A stretch of 64,000 nucleotides of DNA from Limanda limanda (taxonomy: Eukaryota > Chordata > Actinopteri > Pleuronectiformes > Pleuronectidae): contig NC_083648.1 in the NCBI RefSeq assembly GCF_963576545.1, positions 25,393,042 through 25,457,041 of the forward strand. The letters run 5' to 3'. This document shows, in pieces, positions 35,401-46,642 of this stretch. Both the position numbers and the translations under genes were made by a program. The number at the start of each line of letters is the position of its first letter. Position 1 is the first letter of the stretch. Under the pieces are notes generated by a model. The model had not been told where the DNA came from. It worked only from the letters and a program-made list of their open reading frames with translations, and searched no databases.

Positions 35401-38399
35401 GAATAGCTCTGGTAGTGATCATGCCATGTGTCAGGATCCTGTAGATAGAATGATGACTGTGATTGGTCAGTTGTTATGATAGTGAATTAACCTGGTGAGA
35501 AGTGAATCAGCTTCATAACACTGAAACCCCTTGTTCCAGGAAGCCACAGACGGCAGGGGCGTAGATGTGATAGTGGAGATGCTGTCAAATGTCAACCTGA
35601 GCAGAGACCTGGAGATGTTGGCCTACGGAGGACGTGTCACGGTCAGTAGCTGTACAATCTGTAGTTCTACCACAGCCAACATCTGGTTCAGTTCTTTCTC
35701 AACTTAATAAAAGGTACCACCAGACATCACACAAGGGTTTAGAGTCCAAAGATTTAACCCACCTGTCTTCATCTATCAGATCCACAAACTATATTTTCAG
35801 AAATATTCAGGAATTGATCATCACACAAAATGCTCTGCAGTTACTTTTTCTCAAATGTCAGTTAACGTGAATGAGGAGGCAGTGGTTTAGGTAAAATATT
35901 GCAATAATCAAGGGATTGTGGTGGGAATTCATCACTAGCTTTAATAATTACACCAATAAACTGTTTTTAAACCACATTATTCTGAAAAACTCAGAATGGA
36001 CAAGCAGAAATTTGAGGTGAAAGGGACAAATCCTTAATTATTAGCTCTACCTCTCAGACTCATCTCTCACTGACATGGTAAACATATCTTTTGGTTTAGC
36101 AAGACTTTCCAAGGAAGTCATTATCTCCATCTCCAATGCTTGTCTGTTTTTTGATGGACCAGGTCCTAAAAGTAGTGGACAAGGTAAGATGTCTGGTTCA
36201 CATCATTAGGGAGGATTTCTGTGAAGATGACGATGTGCTGTAAACTGTATGTACAGTAACATGTTGGCTAGCATGTTGCCTGTGTACAGATGATGTTAGG
36301 ATAACACTTTTTTCTGAGCTTAGTGTGTTCTCCACTTAACACGGCACACTTGAGGTGCAGCTGTTGTCATGCAACAGTAATAAAGCTTCAGGCGGCCAAC
36401 AGAACTGGACTGAAATGTCCAAGATGGAATAGTACAAGCCACATGCTTTATGTCTACATTTGTGCATCAATTAACTGACTCTAAAAAGTTGATTATAAGG
36501 GCCTTAATTGAGACTACACTACTTATCTCGTTTTATGAAACGCTGGAACAAATGTCTTTGTTTAATCTCTGTGGATTTTTAAAGTGTGATGATTGTATTT
36601 CTATATTTTTGTCTAGTATTTTTTCATTTTTGATATGGACCTATGACTCTGAAATATAGCTAAACAAATAAATCCACATGTAAATCATAGAAGAGATTCT
36701 CTTTATAAATGCAGAACTTGCTGGGGTACATTGTAATCAGTAACTGCTAATGGATAATTCATTATTTGTGAATAGTGCCAAAAGACCTGCAGTTAACTCA
36801 CTAATCCCATGGCACCAGTATACTTCCTGTTTACATCACCCAGACTTTGAATAACCCTGGTTGACATCAATGTTGACTTGTCTGTCACTTATCAAGATGA
36901 CGCAGATTCCACTGAGGAGAAGTGACCAAGTGAACAACAAATTCACCACTAATACTCAAATACACATCAGCATCACTCTCATAGACAGTAAATACAAATG
37001 TATGTAGACTGAAGGTACAGAAACTGAAGCCAATTATTAATTTTTTATAATAATCTATGAGAAAACAACTCTACTAAACATTTTCCAAAGGAGTTTATGA
37101 TCTCAATCTCTAGTTTCATGTCTTCTTCAACACAGCATGATCCTCATTTTATAAATGATGGTCCCATTTAGAGTAAAAGACAACAATGCACAGTATGCAT
37201 TGGGCCCTGCATACAGTATGATTGATAGCTAATTCCATCCAATGGGTGCTAGGTTGCAGTTGTAGGTGGGTAAGCAGTGTCTCAAACTCTTAATCAGGCT
37301 CCACCCCACTCCTCCCATTATGCTTACTTTTAAGCTGTGTCTCAATTTAGGAGCTGCATTCTTCTGAGGCTGCATTTGAAGATCGATTGCTTCACAGCAG
37401 ACTGTCCCAATTTGAAAGCTCTTCCAAATATGGACGACAAATGCTTTTTTCCAACTCCAACCAGCATATCCCATGATTCATTGTGCTTGTGACAGCTGCG
37501 TAGACCGGGTCCTCCGAAGGTTGTGGCCCCTGAATTGAGACACAGCTTTAGTCATAGGTTTGGTTTTTAGTTCCCACAACCAAACCTATTCTTGACTCCT
37601 TGTAACACACAATGTCTTTTTCTTTTTATTTAGCCAGCTAATGACCTGATGTTTGGTAGAAGCATCACAGTAGTATCACAGCTGGGTCAATTGCTTGCAC
37701 ACTCTTTCATCTCTCTCACCTTTGCTCTCCTCTTCATCCCTTAGGTTGTTGGCTCCAGGGGCCCCATAGAGATCAACCCCAGAGACACCATGGCTAAAGA
37801 AAGCAGCATCATTGGAGTGGTTCTTTTCTTTGCTACACCGGTACGAAAATGACACTTGATGGTTTGATTAGGTCTGATCTGTTTCATTTGATTCTGTTAT
37901 GGGTTTTTTTAAGGCTTCACATACTGAATGTGTCTGAGATTAATGGCAGATGTTCTATCCATGAGCCAACACAATTAAGTGTAATGCTGTTTACACTTTG
38001 GACAGGTTACTTCTACCTTCTTACCCCAGCAAATCGGAAAATTCTGTTGTCCTCTAACGCGTCTTGCCTGAAGCAAGAATTTGACCACAATCACATTATA
38101 ACATAACCACAAATAATGGATAGCAAACAGCTTTTTACATGGCGGCAAGAAAAGCTGATCCTGCTACAATGCTCTGTTTTTTCAAAACATTTTCTTCATA
38201 TCTCTTCCCTCGCTCCTCCTCCCTCTTCTGTTCTCAGGAGGAGATGAAAGAGTGTGTAGCGCTTCTCTACGCAGGAATGGAAGCTGGTTGGCTGCGTCCA
38301 GTTGTCGGTTCCCAGTATCCACTCGACAAAGCTGCCCAGGCCCACCATGACATCATCGAGTCCCCTGGGGCAGCTGGGAAGATAGTCTTAACCATGTGA
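32402..38399 (+). CDS. cryz: Zeta-crystallin / NADPH:quinone oxidoreductase, copy B, complete, 8 exons
   Basis: Tandem paralogue of the gene at 19685-27454, with the same role and exon plan. Exons: 32402-32509, 33621-33773, 34048-34211, 34955-35006, 35099-35248, 35540-35641, 37745-37840, 38238-38399. Every exon has the same length as in copy A, all borders are GT/AG, and the product is 328 aa with no stop. HGASGGVG again spans intron 4. Residues differing from copy A are Y58, K60, N70, R231, V245, R256 and V282. From memory of human CRYZ, Y58, basic 60, V245 and R256 are the ancestral-looking states, so this copy is nearer the conserved sequence in those positions. The 5' flank and 5' UTR (31856-32401) closely match copy A, so it should have its own promoter. 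A poly(A) signal AATAAA is at 38485. No transposon with intact ends lies in its introns except the small MITE at 37333. Confidence 0.95.
32518..32930. other. 413-bp sequence in cryz-B intron 1 absent from copy A
   Basis: Copy A reads GTGAGACT|AATGATTGATTC where copy B has this extra block between the same bases. There are no obvious inverted ends or target duplication. Part (32646-32875) is open for about 75 codons but matches nothing I recognise. It may be an insertion in B or a deletion in A. Confidence 0.6.
33984..34041. repeat. (GT)n tract abutting the cryz-B exon 3 acceptor
   Basis: GT/GC-T repeat of about 58 bases ending six bases before the exon 3 boundary (GTTGCAG|GCAGG at 34048). 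Copy A has only a short GTGTGTGTG here, so the acceptor's pyrimidine tract is replaced by repeat sequence mainly in copy B. Confidence 0.9.
37333..37547. mobile_element. Harbinger-like MITE, complete, cryz-B intron 6
   Basis: Inverted ends AGCTGTGTCTCAATTTAGG and CCTGAATTGAGACACAGCT, flanked by TTA at 37330-37332 and 37548-37550. 215 bp with no coding capacity. It is present before the duplication, because the left part survives in copy A at 26238. Confidence 0.82.
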
Positions 38400-40185
38400 T
38401 GCCATGACGATACCACAGGTCAAAGGTCATTACCTAGGGTTCGGGCTGTTGATAAAGTAGAGACTACAACAGCAACTAAATATGAATAAAAAGAACTATC
38501 TGTATTTTTTCACAAATTTTAATAAATGATGATGTGACAGTCACTGTTGTATTCCTTCCATGGTAACATTAGTGTGCATTTGCTGCAGTGGGTACGAATG
38601 GTGAAAAGTGGTGCTCATAGTTATCAACCTAGGAAATTATCATGTTGATCTGCGGCTGGATGCCTTTGGCTTTACAGAGTTTTATAATGAGTTCCAGCTC
38701 ATTATTTAGCTCATCTGGTCGACAGCTTCACTGTCACCACTCATACATTTTTTTTTCACCAGAATCTCACCAGTGCGGTGCCAGTTGAGAACTGATCGTT
38801 ACATAGTCCACTCTCCTTATCAGTGTGGAATAATCTAATGAACCAATTTGCTGTTTGCAGACCGCAAAACCTCAAAGGAACCAATGTTTTACCATGATTA
38901 ACAGTAATCATTAAATAATAAACATGTTTTTCTACTGTACAGCTTCTAATTTGATCATCAGTCGCCAAAATCTTTTCAAGCTGACTCATACAAGCCTGTG
39001 AGATGTGAAATGAGAGGAAGGAAATAGACCGCTGCTATAAAATGTTGAGAATTATTGACAAAAACATGACTACCCTTGTCCCATTACCAAGTCTAATATT
39101 GTCCACAGTTGCTCACGCAGTCATTTAGGGGCCAACATCCCAAAGACACTTGAGAAGATGGGAGCTATGTATAAGTACAATATCCTCACCTTACAAGCAA
39201 ATTAATGAAAAACCTTTTCCCAATTAAATACCTAATAAAAATACTCAAATTTTTGTGACAGTTTCATCAAAACTATTGATATTAAGCTGAAATAATTAGA
39301 ACAAAAGAGCTAAATTCAAGGTTAATTTGTGGAAAGTGAGTCAGAGCTGACATCTGTTCCTCTCAGGTGACAGTCGGCTCTACTGAGCATGCTCCATACA
39401 CAGCCAGGTCACCTTAGCTACACACACTCGTATACACAGTAGCTGCTACACCACTGTAGCAACCAGTCAGTGATGAAGCAGTGAGTTTAAATCCCCTGAC
39501 AACAGACATCCAACAGAGCTACAGTTCATTCATATGGATTAATATGGGAGTGGAGTGTACCATGTCCTCAGGAGGGGTGGTTGTTTGGGTTCCGATCAAC
39601 AGGTAAGCAGTTTATAGGGTTTTTATATGGTATTGGACTCAGCCATTATTTGTTTATTTTAGGAGGATGTGTTTGATTGACTAAAATTAGGCAACTGATA
39701 TAAGAAAATCTATGACATTTAAAAAACAATCTGTCACAAGTTTAGTTATCCCTGGTATAGGTAGACATACTAAGAGAGAAGTTGTATCTCAGCTACTGTT
39801 ACCGTAGAAACCATGGCTGCGTATGTGCATACTTCTGGGAGGCAGAGCAACATTTGTCTTTGCATTGAATGCACTGTTCCGAATGAGCATGACTGATAAT
39901 AGAGTTAAAGTTAATGTTGATCAGCTGTATTGTTATCTCCTGCTGAAATAATTGAATTTTCTCATCGCAAGCTAGTATGGAGGGAGAAGATATTCTGTCT
40001 ACAGCTAACTTTCCTTTTTCCACTAAAGTCTTTGTTGATTTTATGGATTATTCAAAACAAACCTACAATAAAAGGAAAACAAATCTAACAAAAAATCCAA
40101 CAGGGAAAAAAATACAAATGTAGAGAGTGTTTACGTTTCTAGTGTAATTCGCCCTTAATCAGTTTTGTCTGGGAGAGATGATAAT

Positions 40186-40569
40186 GATTTTATGTTGAGG
40201 GTTGATGAGAACATTGAGATTCAACCGTATACTCACGGATTGATAACTGAATGGGCAGACGAGGCAAGGCATCTGGTTATCACTTGCAATAGAAACAAAA
40301 ACACACAGTACAATGAAAAGATGCACAAAGAACACTGACACTATTATTATTATTATTGAATATTTATATTAAATCAAATAAAGTGTGATGTTTTGGTTAG
40401 TGGTGCTATCTGTACTAGGTTGACACAAAATACACCCTAACCCTAACCCTAACCCTAACCCTAACCCTAACCCTAACCCTAACACCCTAACCCTAACCCT
40501 AACCCTAACCCTACTAACCCTAACCCTAACCCTAACCCTAACCCTAACCCTTTGAGGTGGAACTGCAAA
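40186..40569. other. 384-bp insertion in unit B containing telomere-type repeat
   Basis: Unit A reads GATGATAAT|CTGTCATAGTC continuously at about 30577-30597; unit B has these 384 bp at that point. The left 249 bp (40186-40434) is unrelated sequence with a TAT triplet run, followed by the (CCCTAA)n tract and then TTTGAGGTGGAACTGCAAA. There are no inverted ends or target duplication, so it does not look like an ordinary transposon. Confidence 0.8.
40435..40551. repeat. Interstitial telomeric repeat (CCCTAA)n
   Basis: About 117 bases of CCCTAA units on the plus strand (TTAGGG on the minus), with two interruptions (AACACCCTAA near 40482 and CCCTACTAACCC near 40509). This is the vertebrate telomere hexamer, inside a gene-rich block. 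Confidence 0.97.
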
Positions 40570-40855
40570 CTGTCATAGTCTGTCATGGGAAACTTCTGCA
40601 GTTGCTCATGTTCAGTAATCAGCCACGCTAATCTGTTAATAATATAAAACCTTGCTGTTGATTGGTAACTCGTATTTCATCAGAGGGGAGGGCACACTAC
40701 AGAGAAGTCTATCAGGGGAAGAGCTTGAGCAGACACAGCAGCGTCATGGCTGTCATCCATCAGTGTCCACTTTGGATGACCTAAGTTTCCTCTGATGATA
40801 CCACACACACATATATATTCTCTCTCTTCACTTAATTCATTTAACTTGTTTTAAG

Positions 40856-40966
40856 GTCCCAGTAGATGACGATGGTGATAATGATGAAGCTCTGCTTGGT
40901 AACAGCCCTATGGAAGAGATGCTACCTTATCACCATGTTACCTGTACTCTACACACAATATCACCT
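40856..40966 (+). other. Candidate exon of unknown gene, unit B
   Basis: Exactly 111 bases (37 codons) open between TTTTAAG and GTAAGTAT. The translation starts VPVDDDGDNDEALLGNSPME, acidic, with no cysteine or membrane pattern. It lies between cryz-B and the lrrc53-like remnant on the same strand, but its phase (0/0) does not join directly to the acceptor at 42667. It could be a leftover exon of a neighbouring gene or a chance open stretch. Confidence 0.35.
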
Positions 40967-41825
40967 GTAAGTATAATACTTTTCATTATCAGTATAATTG
41001 AGTCATTGAAATTTGTTCCAATGCAGTTATTGCAAGTCGATTGTCACACTGACTATTAATAAAGTAATAAAGTCTTCAGCCCACCAACCTTAGGTGTTTT
41101 GCGGATGTTGCTGCTGTCAGTAATCAGAGCCCTGCATGTGTCCCATCATGCTTTGCTTCTGCTGTGGTCACAGACTGGCTCATAGGTAACACACATTCTG
41201 TGTGTGCACAGTCCATAACTATAAGATTTAATTCAATTCAATTTTATTTGTATAGTGAAGACCTTAAAAATGAAATGATGTGTTTACATAAATACAAATG
41301 CACATGCATACACACACAGGCACAAATGTGTTCGCAGGTGGAGGAAAACCTGTGATGACACAGGTATAATAACTCAACAGTTGTTGATGAGATAGTACTG
41401 AGCAGTAAGACAGCCTTTGAAAAGTAGTGATTTTCCGTTATACCATCTTATGTCACCAGTTTATTTCAACATTCTTACATTTGCGTCATAATTGCAAAAT
41501 AAATTAAAACGAGATCTCATCCCTGCTGCCTCTCAGAGCCTCATAACAATCATAGGATGGGATGTGATCAGGGTTACAACTGCAGCTGGCCACCTGTGAC
41601 TCCTCCAACCAGGACATGGCAGTGTTATGTCACTACCGTACACTCAAGACCAGCCATCACTGCAGTTATCTGCTTTATTGGTTAGAATGATTCACAACAG
41701 AATGAAAGTAGGTTTAGCTGTCTCACTTCACAAAGTCATATGTCTTTTCTGAAAGTTATTCAGTCTGTCTCATGATTTACAAAAAGCATTAGATGCAGAG
41801 ATGCTATGACAATGGTTAAAATGAC

Positions 41826-42666
41826 CATAATGAGTTTCAAAAGCTTGTTATCTACTTGTATAAATTATGTATACATTTTGTAAAAGATTAACCATAATCA
41901 TTATTCTTTATAAGTATAGTTCATTAATATACAGAACTATGCATTGACACCAGAACCACAGTTTGTTTCATCTTACATTTTGTTATATTAGTTGCATTAA
42001 GATTAGCTATGCCACCTTTACTTTATGTCACATTTTTCAAAAATTTAAATGACGGCCTGTTTACGTCAAAAGTAGTCAAAGCCAAATTAGTTTGTGTCCA
42101 TGGGAAAGAAGGATGTACAGAAAAACTATAAAAAAACACATGCTCTACATTAATTGCACTTTGTACCTTGTGTAAAAAAACACCAAGTGTAAGTGGAGTC
42201 AGATCGTCTCTGCATCGTGGTTCTCATTTTCAAACTCCTTACAGCTTCTACTTTTGATATTTCCTTGACCCTGTCACGTGTTTCATCAGGGTCAAAGAAT
42301 AGTGGTTAGGAAAGGAGATTTTTTGGACTTTCCGAAAGCAGCCCTTGTCTTTTCACTTTCAAATTTCAGGTTATGTGGAATTATATGTTTTGACTCAGTT
42401 TACGTTATCCATTAGTTCGAATTTTTCTTTCTCAAACTCATACACTCCCAAAGATGAACACTGCCAAGGTTTTTTAATTGTGAAAAATTGCGTTCAGCAT
42501 GTACTTCGTGAACAAATCATTCCAACAATATTCCTAATTCTTTGTGATCAATTTGTTTCTTAAATGAACTGAATTTGTGAAAAAATGAAATAAAATTGTG
42601 GAGATAAATTTGGATACCTATTAGAGACAATGCAATTCAACCCACTCCTCTCTTTCTGTGCTTCAG
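41826..42666. other. Single-copy DNA between the tandem array and the lrrc53-like remnant
   Basis: A/T-rich. No leucine-rich repeat exon, transposon end or other coding signal seen, although an intact lrrc53 would need LRR exons upstream of 42667. Confidence 0.5.
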
Positions 42667-44605
42667 GTGGAGTTGGCTTGACTCTGCTGGTAGTCCTGAT
42701 TTACTATCAAGTGTCTCGCCAGAAGAAACTGAAAGAAAGTAAAAGACAGGAGGAGGAAGAGGAGGGAAGCACCTCAGTCATCAGTAACCATGTCAACCAC
42801 ATGGATGTTAGTCAGAAGAGGAGGGATGTGTTCATGCAAAGCAGTAGCGGTCAAACATTGGACAGGAACGCCATGATGTTAGAAAACCATGGCGGCCAAT
42901 TTCGGTCCGGAGGAGATGAAGACAGAAGCCATGTTAGGTGCCTGGACTCCACCAAAGGACAGAGGGGTGTGTGGCCAAATCAGATGACATATAACAACAG
43001 GATAAACAGAGAAATGGAGGCAGAGGAGGAAAGAGAGGAGAATGAGAGATGATGACAGAGGAGGATGGGAGAAAGCCTGGGACTCAGCAGGGAATCCTGA
43101 GCAGGGACGGTCCTAACAAGCTTCTTTCTCTTGGCAACTCCAACTCTCTCTCATCCATGGAAAGAAAAAACCTTCCATGAGAGGCCTGAGACCCTGACAG
43201 CTTATTAAACAGACAGAAACATGGACATCCACAGGACTGGGGTGGAAGGTAGGAGTAATGGAAATGAGGCTTTACACTGCGAGAGCTGCCACAGGACCTA
43301 CAAATCACCAGAGCACACGATGAGACCCGGTCGGACTCACAGCACCATGAGAGACTCTGCTCTATTTGATGGCTTCCCTCCACAACACAGACTGATGGAC
43401 ATGGGTAGGAATGTTAACTACAACCAGTTTGACATGATGAAATCAAGGGAAATCAAGGGAAATCAAAGTCAGGCAGGAAAACAAAAGAGGGCAGCGAGAA
43501 AGTGAAGAAATCCACCAAGAGTACAGGCTTGTCTGAGGAAGAGAAGGAAACCAAAGAGGACGGAGAAGGACAGAGCAAAACTACCTCTAAACAGAAAAAA
43601 ACAGAAGATATGGCAGCTGACAAGGAGGAGAATACAAACCCTGACATCCCCCAACCTGATGAGAGCACCAGTACTGCTGACTAGTCAGCCTCTGCTCGTA
43701 CCATTGGACTGGGTCAAAACTTGCAGGGTCTGAGTACTCAGTATCAAGAAGCTGGATTGCTTCTTTCAAATGCTCAGCTTTCCGATGCACTGTTCCCCAA
43801 AGGACAAGCTAATACTGTTGCATCAATCCTTGGGCCAAGCTCAGCTTCCAGTGGCGTAAACAGCTTTAACAGGTAAACTGGGGTCGGCCTCATGTCTCCA
43901 GCTTCTGCTCTTCTGGTTAACTCTATTCATGCTAACACTTTGCAAGCAAGTGTCCTACAAACCATAACTCTTTATAACTTCCAAGCTGGAGGACTTTCCA
44001 CAAACATGATAACAAATCCAGTTATAAATCCTGTGCCCAAACAGGCTCCATCTCCGAGCCAGCTGCCTCCAGACAGTTCTCCTCCTGTAGCTGGACAGCA
44101 GAACGATGCAGCCCAGGGACCAGGCCCTCAGACTGTGGAAGGACAACATCAACTGCCCCTGGAAACTCAAGCAGCCCAGTCCAAGGAGAGGCTCCCAGTC
44201 CAGGCTCAGCCAGCTCCAGGTACAGATGGTTTGTCTGGGGTAACCCCTCAGGCACCGGGATCAGTGACCCCAGTGGAGTGTTTTGGTCAGGCAGGGACTG
44301 AGCATGTACCTGGTGGGTCAACAGACAAAATGTTAGCTGGGGGTGTGGTTCTACCTGGAGGAGCAGCAGTGGGGATGTCTGGAGACAGCATGGAGGCAGC
44401 TAATGTGTCTGTATCAGGTGTCTGTGTGCCTGGTGTATCAACACACAGTGGATCCTCTACAGCCGCTGATGGAGCTGCTGCACTGCTGCTGCAGGAGTAT
44501 GTGTCAGAGGAGGGAGGCTCCTCCCCGAGGAGGAAGCTGAGGCTGGTGCTTCCTGAGAAGACATCCAGCCGACCCCCCACTGCACTGGAGAGGAAAATAC
44601 GCTAG
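42667..44605 (+). pseudogene. lrrc53: Broken transmembrane/low-complexity gene segment, probably 3' part of lrrc53
   Basis: After an acceptor-like TGTGCTTCAG (to 42666) the sequence reads as a membrane segment GGVGLTLLVVLIYY, then a basic stop-transfer run SRQKKLKESKR, then an acidic/serine-rich tail. Further on are ALHCESCHRTYKSPEH (43260-43315), a lysine/glutamate-rich part, a proline/glutamine-rich part (44030-44250) and the end LRLVLPEKTSSRPPTALERK at 44537-44596. The segments sit in three frames: shifts occur near 43047, 43110, 43177 and 43497, and in-frame stops at 43050, 43206, 43682 and 43874 before the final TAG at 44603. No LRR exon is present upstream. The name rests on TM-plus-long-tail layout and on LRRC53 lying near CRYZ in mammals; the homology is not proven. 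Either a decayed gene or an assembly with indel errors would give this pattern. Confidence 0.5.
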
Positions 44606-46642
44606 TATTACAAATGAGTTGGGTAGATATATTCAATTAAGAAAATATCCAGAGCTGTTCACTCTGAATTAATAAAAATTATTTTATGCTCCCTGCAGGA
44701 TAATTTCCCCACAGCACCAGGTCAATGTCTCTGCTGCATTGGGAGCTCTAGTATCTGAGTATTAAATGAGTGCTGAGGGAAGCGGAGACAAGAAGAAGTT
44801 AAATATAATAACTGATCAGTTGTGGCTACAGTCTCTGGGCTCAGGTTCAGATGCGGGCTGAGCAGGAGATCCACCTTGCCTTACTGACGATCTGACCGAG
44901 GCGAACCAGTCTTATACTGCAGAGGTTGTTGACTGCTGAATGCAGCTCTGATGTGCAGGTGAGTTCGAAGCTGTGACATCACACTCAGTTAGTCCTAAAC
45001 GCAGACACAAAGGACATGGACATACAACACACAGGGGGATGACCGGGGAGATAAACAAAAGGAAAGGGCAGGCAGTAGGTGGGTCCAACAATGAGAAACT
45101 TCATTGTTAGATTTCTGTTTATATCTGTGTGAAGATGAGCAATTGTCAGTATAGTGTACAGAAAGTGAAGGGGTCTGAATATTTTCTGAAGACACTATAT
45201 TTTATGGATTGTTGTAACAGAGGTCAGACAAAGCAAGTCTACATGTCAACTTAAAATATCATAAAGTTTTACTGAAAGGGGGATTCAGGTCATCTGGGAC
45301 ATCGGGTAATGTGGGACACCTAAGCTTCAGTCTGTTTATTTCCTGTTCTAATGAAATCTAGTCATCAGGTCTTTTACTATAGGTTTAGCATGGACATCAT
45401 GTGACTGACATCACATGACTTAATGTGAGTGATGTCAAACAGAAGCTCCCCAGGTTGAAATTGCATGACAAGGTCAGTGAAGTAGGATTCTGAAACGGTA
45501 ATGTTAAGGATATAAACCTGTCATAATATAGACAATGTTCCTTATTGTTATCAAATTATGTTTATGATCCATTTCAAATAATAAAATACTGTAGAACAGT
45601 TTTTAGTTTATCAAACTAAAAACTTGAGTTTAACCCACTTTATCAAACAGGATCAAACAGGATTGATAATGTGGGACACCATGTGACAGTCAAACTACTT
45701 CTCTGAATGAGGGAAATAGGCATTAAGGGACTGAAGTAAAAAAGAAAGATAAACTTTAGAGATGTAACATATGGTCTGAAGTTGTCAGACAGGAGTTAAT
45801 GGTAAATCCATGGGTAAATCCAGTCTGTCCCTGTCTGTTTAAACTGATCTGGTCTGGTTAGTTAACTAGCACATAATCAGTTTGCTCTCTAAACAACAGA
45901 GATGATCCAAAAAGCACAGAAGAAGTCCTGTGGTCTGCAGCCACTGATTTCACCAAACATGTGGAGACGGCAATGGGTGCTCGAGGATGATGATGGTCTC
46001 TAGCCCCAATAGAAAGAATAATCAGTTTTTGCTATTGTGGATGGCTGTTGAGTGATTTTATTTTGAATGTGAAAGACCTTTAATAGAATGTTTTAAATTA
46101 ATCTTTAAGTTTAGAATAATAGTTGATTTAAGTTATGGTTCTTTGTGAATTATTTTTTTCATAACGCTTTTCAAAAATTGGTAATATTGAGCTTGGCATG
46201 CATAAAGCAAGGTGATTAAAGCTTTTTTTAAAGCATAATGCAAGTCTCCTTGATTACCAAGTGTCCCAGATTTCAAATTTCGGGCAGAATTTTCTCTTTT
46301 GGCACAAGAACACTAAAAGCTGTGTTTTCTTCTGGTGTGGTAAGAAAACATTGAAAGGATTACAGAAAGGTGTAATTTGGTTTTGGTTTTGTATTTATAT
46401 AGCGCTTTTCTAGTCTTGATGACCACTCAAAGATCTTTACAGTACAGTTTGTTGATCTAATGTGTAAAACAGATATTGGAATAAATCGTAGAAGTCAAAA
46501 TTGCCGGAATTCACCCCCTACATGTTGTTGACTAATGCCCTTATACTATGTTCTTGAAGTGATTTTGTATACTACATGAACATGTCATTTGTAATTTTCA
46601 GCTGTTTGATGGGGTTCTGCTTTTATATTTTATTATTATATA
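44606..46642. other. Intergenic
   Basis: No exon recognised. Phrases TGTGGGACACC (about 45311 and 45670) and AAGTGTCCCAGA (about 46259) may be remnants of an inverted-repeat element of about 1 kb, but no clean ends or target duplication are seen. Confidence 0.45.
46383..46445 (-). mobile_element. SINE 3' fragment
   Basis: TATAGCGCTTTTCTAGTCTT followed by GATGACCACTCAAAG is the reverse complement of the SINE 3' end seen at 52920-52965. Confidence 0.65.

Larger units (their letters stand above)
31855..41825 (+). repeat. Tandem duplication unit B (contains cryz copy B)
   Basis: Second copy of the unit, in direct orientation and immediately next to unit A. Similarity starts at AAGAGGAAAACTATCCT (about 31856) and fades after CTATGACAATGGTTAAAATG at about 41824. 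Unit-specific differences: an extra 413 bp in intron 1 (32518-32930), a GT tract before exon 3, loss of about 315 bp corresponding to 30246-30560, and a 384-bp insertion at 40186-40569. Confidence 0.92.

Noticed and set aside
40435..40551. Telomeric repeat as a true chromosome end
   Set aside because: Paralogous unit sequence resumes directly on both sides, so the tract is interstitial unless the assembly is wrong.
42345..42563. 72-codon open frame before the lrrc53-like remnant
   Set aside because: A/T-rich, no motif, no leucine-rich repeats; it looks like chance.
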